NCBI GenBank assembly: GCA_963839475.1
Contig: CAWIVH010000017.1
Span: forward strand, 558,001 to 622,000
Direction of reading: 5' to 3'
Length of the DNA stretch: 64,000 bases
DNA from: CAWIVH01 sp963839475
GTDB taxonomy: Bacteria > Acidobacteriota > UBA6911
The position numbers were made by a program, and so were the translations under genes. How positions within the stretch are numbered: position 1 is the stretch's first letter; each line of letters starts with the position of its first letter. The notes under the pieces are model-generated. The model worked only from the letters and a program-made list of their open reading frames with translations. It had not been told where the DNA came from and did no database searches. Shown here in pieces: positions 7,384 through 17,287 of this stretch.

Positions 7384-10221
7384 ATGAAGTCGAATCGCTG
7401 GGTGAGGTTGGCTCGATCCTGGTTCGGCGTTTTCGCCGCAACGATCGCATTGATCTGCAGCGTCTGGTTGACAGCGGCCTATATTCATGGGCGATGGACT
7501 ACTCCCCGAGACAAAGCCAGAATTGACGCGCTCAAGGAAAAGGCGCGGACCGACCTCGAGATTCAAAAGGTCCTTCAGCCGGAGTTTGACCGGCAGCACG
7601 AAATGCTCGCTCGCCGCCGAAGCACCTATTCGAGAGGCGGAATCACCCTGCTCTTGGCAATTGGGGCCTTCCTGGCTTGGTTCAAATGGCTGCGGCCTCC
7701 TAATGGACAGTGGGAGAACTTTCCGGCGGCCATGCAGAAACTTTTTGAAAAGGATGCGCGCATCCATGCAGCGGGTCTGAAAGATATCAAAGCCGAGTTC
7801 CCGGGCCAGGGGCAAGCATTCCCGGCGATACCCATGCCGAAGCACCAGTCCCAACCGGAATCCGTAGATACTGGGTATGTTGCTGAAATTCTCGAGAAAA
7901 CCGGACGCAGCCCCGAGGCGATCATCCCCGTGCTTCAAGCCATCCAGCAAAAATATCGTTACCTGCCCGAGGCTGCGCTTCAAAGGGTCTGCCGGGAAAG
8001 TGAAATAACTCCCGCTCAAATTGCCGGCGTGGCTTCATTTTACGGCCAATTCAGGATGAGCCCGGTTGGAGAGCACATCGTCAAGGTGTGTGAAGGAACG
8101 GCTTGTCACGTTTCCGGTGCTGTGGAAGTCGGAAACGAACTTCGCCGATGTCTGGGCATCCCCGGCGGATGCGACACCGATCCGGCCGGACAATTCACTA
8201 TGGAACGAGTCGCCTGCATCGGATCCTGCAGCCTTGCTCCCGTGATCACAATAGATGAAAAAATCTATGGCCATCTGAGCGCACTTTCGGCCGGCAGAGT
8301 CGTCCGGGATTTTATCGAATCGCAGGCCGCAGCGGCGGGTAATGGCCATGGGACCGGTCGCGCCAAACCGAAATCAAGGATAGCCGCAGCCCCCAAAAAA
8401 GCAGATCAAAAGGTGGAAATACGGATCGGACTCGGCTCCTGCGGCATTGCCAGTGGGGCCCTCGAGGTGCAGTCGGCTCTGCTCCAGACTGTGGAATCGA
8501 TGGGGGTGGACACCGTTATAAAAGCTGTTGGGTGTAGCGGTCTATGCCATCGGGAACCACTCGTGGAGGTAGTCGAAAATGGAACCAGCACACTCTATGG
8601 CAACGTTTTGCCCGAGGACGTCCGCAAGATCCTGCGCCGGCACGCTCAGCCTGAAGGTGCTGCGGGCCGTTTGCGGGAGCGATTGCTCGATGCCGGCGAA
8701 TTGCTGACGAAGGATTCTGCCTGGAATCCCTTGGACTCACGGCGGGTCGACGCTTCCCCCTATTTGGGGAAACAGGTCCGGATTGTCCTTGAAAACTGCG
8801 GGGGAATCGATCCGTTATCGCTCGACGACTACCGCAAACGCCAGGGTATGACCGCGCTGGAAAAATGCCTGCGGGATTATTCCCCGGAAGACATCATCGA
8901 AAAAGTCCGGTTGGCAGGCTTGCGCGGGCGGGGCGGAGCGGGATTTCCAACTGCCCTGAAGTGGAAGATCACGCGGCAGGCCAAAGGATCTCCCAAATAC
9001 GTGATCTGCAACGGCGACGAAGGCGATCCTGGCGCCTTTATGGACAGGGCGGTGCTGGAGGCGGATCCTTTCCGTGTCGTTGAAGGCCTGGCAATTGCCG
9101 GATATGCGATCGGCGCTGCCGAAGGTTACGTCTACGTGAGGCTGGAATACCCCATTGCCGTAAGGCATGTCCGGGCAGCGATTGAAAAAGCCGGGAACGA
9201 AGGTTTTCTCGGTGAAAACATCCTCGGCAGCGGATTCAGCTTCAAGCTTCACGTACGCGAAGGAGCCGGTGCGTTCGTGTGCGGCGAGGAAACCGCGCTG
9301 ATTCAATCCATCGAAGGAAAGCGCGGCATGCCGCGACCGCGACCGCCCTATCCGGCGGAATCCGGCCTCTGGGGCCGGCCGACACTGATCAACAACGTGG
9401 AGACACTGGCCTGCCTTCCCTGGATCCTGCGGCAGGGGCCCGAAGCTTTTGCTGCAATGGGAACCGAGAAATCCAAAGGGACCAAAGTGTTCTCCCTGGC
9501 GGGCAAGATCCAGCGGGGAGGGCTGATCGAGGTCCCGATGGGAATTACGATTCGGGAAATCGTAGAGGAGATCGGGGGAGGAATCAAAGGCGGGCGCAAA
9601 TTTAAGGCCGTCCTCGCAGGCGGCCCGTCCGGCGGCTGCATCCCGGCTTCCCTCGCGGACACGCGTATCGACTACGAGGAACTGGCTTCCACCGGGGCCA
9701 TCATGGGTTCGGGTGGTTTTGTGGTTCTGGACGATCATGATTGCGCCGTGGAAATCGCGCGGTATTTCCTCAAATTCACACAGAACGAGTCCTGCGGGAA
9801 GTGCACCTTCTGCCGCGTCGGCACCAAACGCATGCTGGAGATCCTGGAGCGTATTTGTGCAGGGAAGGGCAAGGAATCCGATCTCAGGACGCTTGAGGAG
9901 CTGAGCTTCCATGTGAAAAAAGGAAGCCTCTGCGGTTTGGGCCAGACAGCGCCCAATCCGGTCATAACCACCCTGAAGTATTTCCGGCATGAATATGAGG
10001 CGCATATACGCGATCATTCTTGTCCCGCCGGCGCGTGCAAGGCATTGATCCATTACCGCATCCTGGACAACTGTACGGGATGCACCCTGTGCGCACAGGC
10101 GTGCCCCTCGGGTGCCATCGCTGCCCGACCCTATGTCCTGCATGAAGTCATGGACGACCTCTGTACGCGTTGCGGCATGTGCGTCACGGCCTGTCCGGAA
10201 AATGCGGTGGAAGTGGCCTAG
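7384..10221 (+). CDS. Membrane-anchored HydC-HydB (NuoE-NuoF) fusion, NADH-oxidising flavoprotein
   Basis: 945 residues. Order: two membrane helices (about 10-33 and 84-103); a NuoE/HydC-type thioredoxin-like [2Fe-2S] domain (about 165-310, ligands C236, C241, C278, C282); a second thioredoxin-like [2Fe-2S] domain (about 344-420, C353, C384, C388); a NuoF/HydB core with the FMN site GRGGAGFP (515-522), NGDEGDPGAF and a [4Fe-4S] site C804/C807/C810/C850; then a C-terminal two-cluster ferredoxin (C897-C907 and C927-C937). The second part has the same order as HydB of electron-bifurcating hydrogenases, with HydC fused in front. It probably oxidises NADH with FMN at the cytoplasmic face. GGGAG precedes the ATG. 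The hydrophobic anchor is unusual. No [FeFe]-hydrogenase subunit lies nearby. Confidence 0.85.
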   Translation: MKSNRWVRLARSWFGVFAATIALICSVWLTAAYIHGRWTTPRDKARIDALKEKARTDLEIQKVLQPEFDRQHEMLARRRSTYSRGGITLLLAIGAFLAWFKWLRPPNGQWENFPAAMQKLFEKDARIHAAGLKDIKAEFPGQGQAFPAIPMPKHQSQPESVDTGYVAEILEKTGRSPEAIIPVLQAIQQKYRYLPEAALQRVCRESEITPAQIAGVASFYGQFRMSPVGEHIVKVCEGTACHVSGAVEVGNELRRCLGIPGGCDTDPAGQFTMERVACIGSCSLAPVITIDEKIYGHLSALSAGRVVRDFIESQAAAAGNGHGTGRAKPKSRIAAAPKKADQKVEIRIGLGSCGIASGALEVQSALLQTVESMGVDTVIKAVGCSGLCHREPLVEVVENGTSTLYGNVLPEDVRKILRRHAQPEGAAGRLRERLLDAGELLTKDSAWNPLDSRRVDASPYLGKQVRIVLENCGGIDPLSLDDYRKRQGMTALEKCLRDYSPEDIIEKVRLAGLRGRGGAGFPTALKWKITRQAKGSPKYVICNGDEGDPGAFMDRAVLEADPFRVVEGLAIAGYAIGAAEGYVYVRLEYPIAVRHVRAAIEKAGNEGFLGENILGSGFSFKLHVREGAGAFVCGEETALIQSIEGKRGMPRPRPPYPAESGLWGRPTLINNVETLACLPWILRQGPEAFAAMGTEKSKGTKVFSLAGKIQRGGLIEVPMGITIREIVEEIGGGIKGGRKFKAVLAGGPSGGCIPASLADTRIDYEELASTGAIMGSGGFVVLDDHDCAVEIARYFLKFTQNESCGKCTFCRVGTKRMLEILERICAGKGKESDLRTLEELSFHVKKGSLCGLGQTAPNPVITTLKYFRHEYEAHIRDHSCPAGACKALIHYRILDNCTGCTLCAQACPSGAIAARPYVLHEVMDDLCTRCGMCVTACPENAVEVA

Positions 10222-10257
10222 TGACGATTGAATTGAGAGAATTTTAGGATTCTAGAG

Positions 10258-12321
10258 ATGGTAACCCTGACAATAGACGGACACCCGGCAACGGTGGAGG
10301 AAGGCACGACGATTCTGGAGGCCGCTCGCAAACTGGGCATACGCATCCCGACGCTTTGTCATGTCGACGGGTTTGCACCTTCAGCCTCCTGTTTTCTCTG
10401 TGCCGTGCAAATCAAAGGCCGGCCGAATTTCTCTCCGTCCTGCGCTCTACCCGTAGCTGAGGGGCTGGAGGTTTTCACCAATACCGATGAAGTCCGTGCT
10501 TCGCGGAAAATGGCGCTGGAACTCCTTCTGTCGGACCATGTCGGCGATTGCATGGGGCCCTGCCGTACCGGATGCCCGGCTCGATTCGACATCCCGGGAT
10601 TCCTGACGCTCGTTTCCGCCGGAGAATTCAAGCGCTCGGCTGAAATAGCATCGGATTTTTTGGCTCTGCCGGCAGCATTGGGGCGGATTTGCCCGCGGCT
10701 TTGCGAGGAGCGCTGCCACCGTTGCGAAACCGGCGAATCATTGTCGATCGGGAACCTGCACCGTTTCGCCGCAGATACCGATCTGGCTTCAGGCGCGCGC
10801 TACGTCCCGCACCGAAGCCAGTTGAGCGGCAAAAGGGCTGCGATTGTCGGAGCCGGCCCCGCAGGTCTCAGCGCCGCCTATAGCCTCCTTCGCCGGGGGC
10901 ACGATGCCGTCATCCTCGATTCCCATCCTGAACCCGGGGGCATGCTGCGCTGGGGAATTCCTGAATTCAGGCTTCCGCGGGCTGTTCTGGCGGAGGAAAT
11001 CGATATTGTTCGACAGTTGGGAGGTGAATTCCGCATGAATTGCCGCCTCGGCCGGGATGTCTCCCTCGATCAATTGCGCTCTGAATTCGATGCGGTCTTC
11101 CTGGCCATCGGCGCGCAGGCTTCCAGGGGGCTGGATTGCCCCGGTGAGGAATTTGCAATCCCGGCTGTCGATTTCCTGGCTCGGACAGCGGGCGGAGAAA
11201 GGCCTGTCGTGGGCGACGAAGTCCTCGTGATCGGCGGCGGAAACACGGCTATGGATGCTTGCCGAACTGCAGTTCGCCTTGGAGCCGCAAAGGTAAGCGT
11301 GCTCTATCGCCGGACACGCCGTGAAATGCCGTGCCTCATGTCGGAGGTCGAAGCTGCCGAAGCGGAGGGAGTCCAAATGGAAACTCTCATCGCCCCTGTC
11401 CGACTGGAAAATGCCGGGAACGCGAGACTCCGGCTGACCTGCATCCGTATGCTTCTGGGTGACCCGGATGAAAGCGGTCGTGCGCGTCCCGTACCCATCC
11501 CAGGATCCGAATTTGCCATGGAAGCCACAACCGTGATCGCCGCCATCGGCCAGACGGTTGAGGCGATGTCCATGGAGGCACCGTCTCTTCGTCTATCGCG
11601 CCGGGGTATCGCCGTCGACCCCGGGACTCTTGCAACCAATATCCCTGGGGTCTTCGCGGGAGGGGATGCGGTAACGGGCGCCGACCTGGCCATCCGCGCC
11701 GTGGCCGCCGGTAAGCTGGCTGCAGCTTCGATGGATCAATACCTTTGTGGCCGGCCGGTGCTGGGCGATCCTGAAATGATGAGCGTACTCATGGGACGGA
11801 TGGACGAAAGCGAGCTGGCAGCATTCTACCGCAATATCGAGGAGACGCCTCGCGCCCGCATGCCCGAAATCCCGGTGGAAGATCGGATCCGGGGATTTGC
11901 CGAAGTGGAGCTGGGTTATTCGGCGGAAACCGCGAAACAGGAAGCGGGGCGTTGCATGTCCTGCGGCTGCTGGAAGGAAGCAACCTGCCGACTGCGCCAG
12001 TACGCGACAGAATACGGCGCCGATTCCCTGCGCTTTGCAGGTGATCGTCGCAAGTTCCAGCGCGATGCGTCCCACCCTGAAGTTGTTTACGAGCCCGGAA
12101 AATGCATTTTGTGCGGAGCTTGCGTGATCGCCGCGGCTCAGGCCGGGGATGGATTGGGACTGGCAATCGTCGGTCGGGGATTTGATGCCGCTGTCGCAGT
12201 CCCGCTGAGGGGAACCATGATTGAGGCGATCCCCTCCGCCGCCCGGCGGGCGGCGGAGGTTTGCCCAACAGGAGCATTCGCGCTTAAGGACGATTCCCAT
12301 GGCGGCTGCTCCGTCTGTTGA
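10258..12321 (+). CDS. NuoG-N / GltD-type FAD-NAD(P) oxidoreductase fusion with Fe-S C-terminus
   Basis: 687 residues. An N-terminal [2Fe-2S] ferredoxin domain of NuoG/HydA type has ligands C34, C45, C48 and C62. A cysteine-rich helical region follows (HVGDCMGPCRTGCP; CPRLCEERCHRC), then a glutamate-synthase-small-subunit-like flavoprotein: FAD site GAGPAGL (198-204), NAD(P) site GGGNTAMD (326-333) and a second FAD contact GVFAGGDAVTGAD. The C-terminus has further cysteines (CMSCGCWKEATC; CILCGACV; final GGCSVC). This architecture is seen in NADPH-linked subunits of bifurcating or transhydrogenase-like complexes (NfnB relatives). Directly after the HydC-HydB fusion, it is the likely second pyridine-nucleotide subunit. 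No strong ribosome site was seen. Confidence 0.82.
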   Translation: MVTLTIDGHPATVEEGTTILEAARKLGIRIPTLCHVDGFAPSASCFLCAVQIKGRPNFSPSCALPVAEGLEVFTNTDEVRASRKMALELLLSDHVGDCMGPCRTGCPARFDIPGFLTLVSAGEFKRSAEIASDFLALPAALGRICPRLCEERCHRCETGESLSIGNLHRFAADTDLASGARYVPHRSQLSGKRAAIVGAGPAGLSAAYSLLRRGHDAVILDSHPEPGGMLRWGIPEFRLPRAVLAEEIDIVRQLGGEFRMNCRLGRDVSLDQLRSEFDAVFLAIGAQASRGLDCPGEEFAIPAVDFLARTAGGERPVVGDEVLVIGGGNTAMDACRTAVRLGAAKVSVLYRRTRREMPCLMSEVEAAEAEGVQMETLIAPVRLENAGNARLRLTCIRMLLGDPDESGRARPVPIPGSEFAMEATTVIAAIGQTVEAMSMEAPSLRLSRRGIAVDPGTLATNIPGVFAGGDAVTGADLAIRAVAAGKLAAASMDQYLCGRPVLGDPEMMSVLMGRMDESELAAFYRNIEETPRARMPEIPVEDRIRGFAEVELGYSAETAKQEAGRCMSCGCWKEATCRLRQYATEYGADSLRFAGDRRKFQRDASHPEVVYEPGKCILCGACVIAAAQAGDGLGLAIVGRGFDAAVAVPLRGTMIEAIPSAARRAAEVCPTGAFALKDDSHGGCSVC

Positions 12322-12351
12322 CGGCAGACCCGGTCCCCCGAGTCCAGCGCC

Positions 12352-13698
12352 CTATTTCCCAGAGATGCAGAAGAGCCGGTTCTGCCCGCGCAGATATATC
12401 TCGCCGCCCGCGATGGCCGGGGTTGCAATGAAAACCTGGTCCTTCAAAGTATTCGTTGCCAGGACCTCGTATTTTTCCCCCATTTTTAAAACGATGACAT
12501 CTTCGTTTTCGCTCGAAAGGTAGAGCTTCCCGTTGGCGCCAACCGGCGAGGCCTTGAAATTGTAAGCCTTCGGCAGTCGGGTCTGGTGATAGTAGGCTTC
12601 CCCGGTTTTCGCGTTGTAACAGCTGATGGTTCCGTTGTCGGTCAGAACATATAGCCTATTTTCAAAAATGACAGGCGATGGTGTGTAGGAATTCCCCTTA
12701 GCCTGGGACCAGATGATCGAATCAGTTCCTGTGAGATCCCCTCCTTTTCCGAGCCGAATCGCCAGAAGCATAGGATCGCGGTAGCCGGTCATGACGAAAA
12801 CCATGTCATCCTGACGGACAGGTTGCGGGATGGTGTTGAGACCAAGCCCGCCGCACTCCCAGATCAATTTGCCGTCTGCGGCATCATAACTGCGCACTTT
12901 TTTCGTGGCGCTGACGATGATCTGTGTTTTGCCGCCAAAATCGGTTACCAAGGGGGTGGACCAGTTCGATTTCTCATCACGGTTGACCTTCCACAGCTCT
13001 TTGCCGGTGGCCTTGTCCAGCGCCGCGATGAATGAATCACCCTCGTGGTCGTAAACCAGGATAATCCGATCTCCTGCCAATACAGGGGCCGTACCTTCGC
13101 CGAATGCCATGCGCATGCGCATCTGAACGCCGTAATCCTTCTCCCAGACCAGGTTCCCTTTGAAATCGTAACAGTACATCCCTCTCGACCCGAAAGAGGC
13201 ATACAGAAGCTTCCCATCGGTGACAGGCGAGTTCGAGGCAAAACTGCCATAGGTCTTGTGGAATCCTTCGTGGGGTGTCCCGACCTTGGCCGTGCGCTGC
13301 CAGAGTATCTTTCCGGTTTTTCTGTCGAGGCACAACACGTCAAATTTATGCTCGGCCTGAGCTCCCCCTGTGGTATGCGGGTTCCCGCCCGGCCCCGGGG
13401 CTGGTTGGGCCGCCGCAGGTGCCGTCCCCGTCGGGATGGCGGTTGTAAGAAAAATCCGATCACCGAATACTACAGGGCTGGAGTGGCCGCGTCCGGGGAT
13501 CTCGGTCTGCCAGCGGATGTTTTGCGTATCGCTCCAGTTCAGAGGAGCATCCCCGACAGCCATACCGTCAGCCGCGGGTCCCCGCCAGTACGTCCAGTTG
13601 TCCGAACCCGGCGGTGGCGTCCCGGATGCCGCGGCCAGGAAAATCAATGCCCCCAATGACATTGCTAAAAACATCCGAATATTGAAAAACATTTTCAT
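12352..13698 (-). CDS. Secreted PQQ-like beta-propeller protein
   Basis: 448 residues after choosing the ATG at 13698, where GGAGG lies 10 bases upstream and a signal peptide (MKMFFNIRMFLAMSLGALIF) begins; an upstream in-frame start adds 46 residues that do not look exported. The motif NWTYWRGPAADGM starts the mature part, followed by blades such as DVLCLDRKTGKILWQRTA, IAALDKATGKELWKV and SCYNAKTGEAYYHQ. A Pro/Ala/Gly-rich loop (about residues 95-115) interrupts the first blades. It converges on the redox operon, 30 bases from the GltD-type gene. Function unknown; no PQQ-dehydrogenase active-site signature was recognised. Confidence 0.8.
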   Translation of the reverse strand: MKMFFNIRMFLAMSLGALIFLAAASGTPPPGSDNWTYWRGPAADGMAVGDAPLNWSDTQNIRWQTEIPGRGHSSPVVFGDRIFLTTAIPTGTAPAAAQPAPGPGGNPHTTGGAQAEHKFDVLCLDRKTGKILWQRTAKVGTPHEGFHKTYGSFASNSPVTDGKLLYASFGSRGMYCYDFKGNLVWEKDYGVQMRMRMAFGEGTAPVLAGDRIILVYDHEGDSFIAALDKATGKELWKVNRDEKSNWSTPLVTDFGGKTQIIVSATKKVRSYDAADGKLIWECGGLGLNTIPQPVRQDDMVFVMTGYRDPMLLAIRLGKGGDLTGTDSIIWSQAKGNSYTPSPVIFENRLYVLTDNGTISCYNAKTGEAYYHQTRLPKAYNFKASPVGANGKLYLSSENEDVIVLKMGEKYEVLATNTLKDQVFIATPAIAGGEIYLRGQNRLFCISGK

Positions 13699-13855
13699 GA
13701 CAAGTCTGCCTCCAAAGGAACATAGATTCGCCGTATTTTGAGGGCCGGTCAAGACAAAAGCATTCCTGTCTATGTTCACGGGCAGCCATCTCGATTTAAC
13801 CTTAAAGCACGTGACGCAGCCTTTGGCCGCAACCAAATTAGACTGAGAGTTCTCA

Positions 13856-13923
13856 GTTCTCAGTTTTCAGTATCTGTTCGCAGTCGCATGAGGAACTGCG
13901 AACTGATACTGAGAACTGCGAAC
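13856..13923. repeat. Imperfect 30-bp inverted repeat in a divergent promoter region
   Basis: Arms 13856-13885 and 13894-13923 pair with 4 mismatches over 30 bases and an 8-base loop; the left side continues as short direct repeats of AGTTCTC. The surrounding 400-base gap (13699-14098) separates two divergent genes and contains no other ORF that looks real. The element could be a decayed mobile hairpin or a regulatory structure; its position between divergent starts argues against a terminator role. Confidence 0.6.
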
Positions 13924-14098
13924 TTTTTGCTTTCACCACCGTTTTCACGATTCAATAAATCTCGCCTGAAAAACAAGAATTTACAGATGTGATACTCGAA
14001 GACCCCGAAGGCATATGGCATACTTTGCCTTCTATCCGGTGGGTGCCGGCTAGGCTACATCTCAAAGGCTTATTTCAACTCCAGAGTGTTTTTTGGGT

Positions 14099-17000
14099 AT
14101 GACCAGCTATCGAATATTTTTTCGCCTGATTCTGATTTGCATCCTGCAGCCTGCGGGCGCCTATTCTCAGACGCTGCACGCCACCATTCGCGGGCAGGTG
14201 TTGGGGAATACAGGCAGTCCGCACCCAGGCGCATCGATTACTTTGACCAATGACGAAACCGGCGAAACCCGGAAAGCGGTGAGCGATGCAGATGGAGAGT
14301 TCATTATCTCCGTACTCCCCGCAGGAACATACCGGCTGGAGGCCGAGGATTCGGGCTTTAAGAAATATCAAGAGAACGGCGTTCAGCTTCAAGTGGGTCA
14401 AAATCTGCGGGTCCGGATCGCTTTGGCAGTGGGGGGGCCGTCGGAGCTGATTATCGTCACAGCGAAGAAAGGGGCGCTCAAGCAGGACACCGCCAGTTTG
14501 GGGCTCGTCATTGAAAATCCCCGGATCATCAATTTGCCTTTGGATGGCAGAAACTTCCTGGAACTGAGCCTGCTGCTGCCAGGCTCCGCACCGGCTGCCC
14601 AGGGTTCACCCGGATCGGTCCGCGGCGAATTCAGCGTAAACGCCAGCGGCGGACGGGAGGATTCCAACAACTTCCTGCTGGACGGCGCATACAACAACGA
14701 CCCCAAACTCAATACGTTCGCAATCAATCCTCCGGTGGACGCGATACGCGAATTCGAGCTGCTCACGGGAGCCTATGACGCGACCTTCGGGCGCAGTGGG
14801 GCCGGGCAGGTCAATGTTGCCCTGAAATCCGGGACAAACGGCTTCCACGGGACTGCTTACGAGTTTTTTCGTAATGCAGCCCTGGATGCGCGTAATTTCT
14901 TTGCTCAGTCCGGAACCACTCCGCCGCGCTACCAGAGGAACCAGTTCGGGTTTTCTCTCGGCGGACCGATCGTCCGCAATCGGTCTTTCTTCTTTGCCGA
15001 TTATGAGGGCCGCCGAACCCAGGAAGGCATCACCCAGATCACAAACGTCCCAACGGCGCGCGAGCGGGCGGGTGATTTCTCTCAGAGCATGCTTCCCCCC
15101 CCGACAGATCCATTCACACAAGCGCCTTTCCCTGGCGGCAAGATCCCTGTGCAGAGGCTGGATCCCATTGGAAAATCCATTGCCGCGCTCTATCCGCTGC
15201 CGAATCGATCGGTAGCCGGGCAAAATTATGTATCTTCACCGATTTTGCGCGACCGGGATGACCGCTTCGACATCCGAATTGACCACAGCTTGGGAAATCA
15301 TTCGTCCCTGGTGGGGCGATACAGCTTTTCCGATCGGGATTTATACGAACCATTCACGGGACCGAGTTTCGCGCGCGTTCAAACCTTCGGCGCCAGCGTT
15401 CCCAGACGGGCTCAAAACCTGATGTTGGGTGAGGACCACACTTTTTCCGCAGCCTTCATCAATCAGCTGAGATTGGCGTTCAACCGGGTATCTTCGGGTG
15501 TCTATCAGGAATCGCGTGCTTCAGGAAGCACGAACAGCGGCGTGGGTTTGCCGGAGCTTTCGACGAATCCGCGAGATCGCGGGCTGAGTTTCATCACTAT
15601 TTCGGGAATATCGCCGATTGGGGACGAGTATAACAATCCGCAGCACAGCACGACGAACGTCTACCAATTCGCGGACACAGCGACCCTGGTCCGTGGCAAG
15701 CATCTGATCAAAACAGGCGGTGATTATCGCGCGCTGCAGCAAAACGCGTTCCGAGATATCCAGGCGCGGGGATTCCTGTCTTTTTCAAACTTTGGGCAGG
15801 TCACGGGCAACGGACTGGCAGACATGCTGCTGGGATTCGTCACCTACTCAGGCGGCGCCCGCCTGGACAATCCCCAATATCTTCGCACGCACAGCTTAAA
15901 CTTCTTTGTCCAGGACAGCTACCGAGTTCGTTCCAATCTGACCCTGCAGCTGGGAATCCGCTACGAGTACAACTCCCCGCCGGTCGACCGCTATGACCGC
16001 GCCAACGTTTACAGCGCTGAAAAGCAGGCGCTTGTTCCGGTGGGAAAGAATGGTGTCCCCCGCAGCGGCTATGAACCTGATAGGAACAACCTGGCTCCGC
16101 GTATCGGTCTGGCCTGGTCCCCGGGATCCGATAATCGCATGGTGCTGAGAGCCGGATACGGAATGTATTATGATCAGTCTTCGCTGGCTCCGGGCGAAGG
16201 TTTGTATTTCAACAAGCCTTATTATGACTTCAGCCTGTACTTCCCTCTGCCCGGGCTGCCTCTCACGTTAGGCAACCCGTTTCCGCAATACTACCCGTTC
16301 GCCATTCCAGCCTCCGCCCTCGGATTCGATCCCGATCTCCGGACCTCCTATGCGCAGCACTGGAATTTCGGAATGATGCGTCAGGTGGGAAGCGACCGTG
16401 TCTTTGAAATCGATTACACCGGTTCCACGGGGACCAAAATCCTGTCGGCCCGGGATATCAACCAGCCGAGCGCGAGCCCGATCCAGCCCAATCCGAGACC
16501 TGTACCGCAGTTTGCCGACATTAATTTCCTGGAATCCCGAGGGAACTCTTCCTATCACAGCATTCAGACAAGCTTCCAACAGCGTTTCCATGCCGGCATG
16601 GATGCCTTGATCTCTTACACAGTCGGCAAGTCGCTCGATCATAATTCCACGTTCTTTTCGAGTTCCGGCGACGCCAACTTCCCGCAGAACAGCGCCAACC
16701 CGGGAGCTGAAAAAGGAAGATCCAATTTCGACCTCCGCCAAAGGTTATCCCTCGGCTATTCCTATGAACTCCCTTTCGGTCCGGGCCGGAAAATGATGAA
16801 TAACAGCGGCCTCCTGTCTAATCTGATGGGAGGGTGGTCGACGCACGGGATTCTCACGCTGCAAACTGGCAGGCCTTTTACGGTTGCGCTTCTTCCGGAG
16901 ATAGATAACAGCAATACCGGCGTTGGGAGCCTTGGTTTCGGCGCGAATAACCGGCCGATGAGATCAGGATGGGGAGGGCTCGCGAATCCAAGTCCCGACC

Positions 17001-17287
17001 GGTGGTTTGACACCGGCGCTTTCACTTTTGCCCAGTATGGAAGCTTCGGCAATTCCGGCCGGAATATTCTGGATGGGCCCGGCTATCAGGATTTAGCTGT
17101 TTCAATGATCAAAGATTCGGAACTGAAAGAGAATTTACGGCTTCAATTCCGGGCAGAATTTTTCAATGTCCTCAATCATGCCAACTTCGGCCTGCCGGAC
17201 ATCTTCCTGGGCTCGCCAACTTTCGGCCGCATACAGTCAGCTGCGAATCCGCGCAGGATCCAGTTCGGCGTGAAGCTGATATTCTGA
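14099..17287 (+). CDS. Oar-like TonB-dependent receptor with carboxypeptidase-type regulatory domain
   Basis: 1062 residues. Signal peptide ending near GAYSQ; CarboxypepD_reg-like beta-sandwich (about 25-110: TIRGQVLGNTGSPHPGASI, AGTYRLEAEDSGFKKY); plug domain (about 115-230, with GRNFLELSLLLPG and a GGREDSNNFLLDGAYNN loop); then a long outer-membrane barrel ending in RIQFGVKLIF, with the terminal aromatic residue typical of barrel proteins. ATG at 14099 is used; the ribosome site is poor. Such receptors are expanded in Acidobacteriota and Bacteroidota and import large or scarce substrates using TonB energy. No TonB box was confidently identified. No partner gene sits beside it, so the substrate is unknown. 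Confidence 0.88.
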   Translation: MTSYRIFFRLILICILQPAGAYSQTLHATIRGQVLGNTGSPHPGASITLTNDETGETRKAVSDADGEFIISVLPAGTYRLEAEDSGFKKYQENGVQLQVGQNLRVRIALAVGGPSELIIVTAKKGALKQDTASLGLVIENPRIINLPLDGRNFLELSLLLPGSAPAAQGSPGSVRGEFSVNASGGREDSNNFLLDGAYNNDPKLNTFAINPPVDAIREFELLTGAYDATFGRSGAGQVNVALKSGTNGFHGTAYEFFRNAALDARNFFAQSGTTPPRYQRNQFGFSLGGPIVRNRSFFFADYEGRRTQEGITQITNVPTARERAGDFSQSMLPPPTDPFTQAPFPGGKIPVQRLDPIGKSIAALYPLPNRSVAGQNYVSSPILRDRDDRFDIRIDHSLGNHSSLVGRYSFSDRDLYEPFTGPSFARVQTFGASVPRRAQNLMLGEDHTFSAAFINQLRLAFNRVSSGVYQESRASGSTNSGVGLPELSTNPRDRGLSFITISGISPIGDEYNNPQHSTTNVYQFADTATLVRGKHLIKTGGDYRALQQNAFRDIQARGFLSFSNFGQVTGNGLADMLLGFVTYSGGARLDNPQYLRTHSLNFFVQDSYRVRSNLTLQLGIRYEYNSPPVDRYDRANVYSAEKQALVPVGKNGVPRSGYEPDRNNLAPRIGLAWSPGSDNRMVLRAGYGMYYDQSSLAPGEGLYFNKPYYDFSLYFPLPGLPLTLGNPFPQYYPFAIPASALGFDPDLRTSYAQHWNFGMMRQVGSDRVFEIDYTGSTGTKILSARDINQPSASPIQPNPRPVPQFADINFLESRGNSSYHSIQTSFQQRFHAGMDALISYTVGKSLDHNSTFFSSSGDANFPQNSANPGAEKGRSNFDLRQRLSLGYSYELPFGPGRKMMNNSGLLSNLMGGWSTHGILTLQTGRPFTVALLPEIDNSNTGVGSLGFGANNRPMRSGWGGLANPSPDRWFDTGAFTFAQYGSFGNSGRNILDGPGYQDLAVSMIKDSELKENLRLQFRAEFFNVLNHANFGLPDIFLGSPTFGRIQSAANPRRIQFGVKLIF

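Noticed and set aside
8815..10143. 442-codon minus-strand ORF opposite the HydB-like gene
   Set aside because: It lies entirely antisense to a conserved flavoprotein domain and its translation has no recognisable motif; a shadow of the high-GC coding strand.
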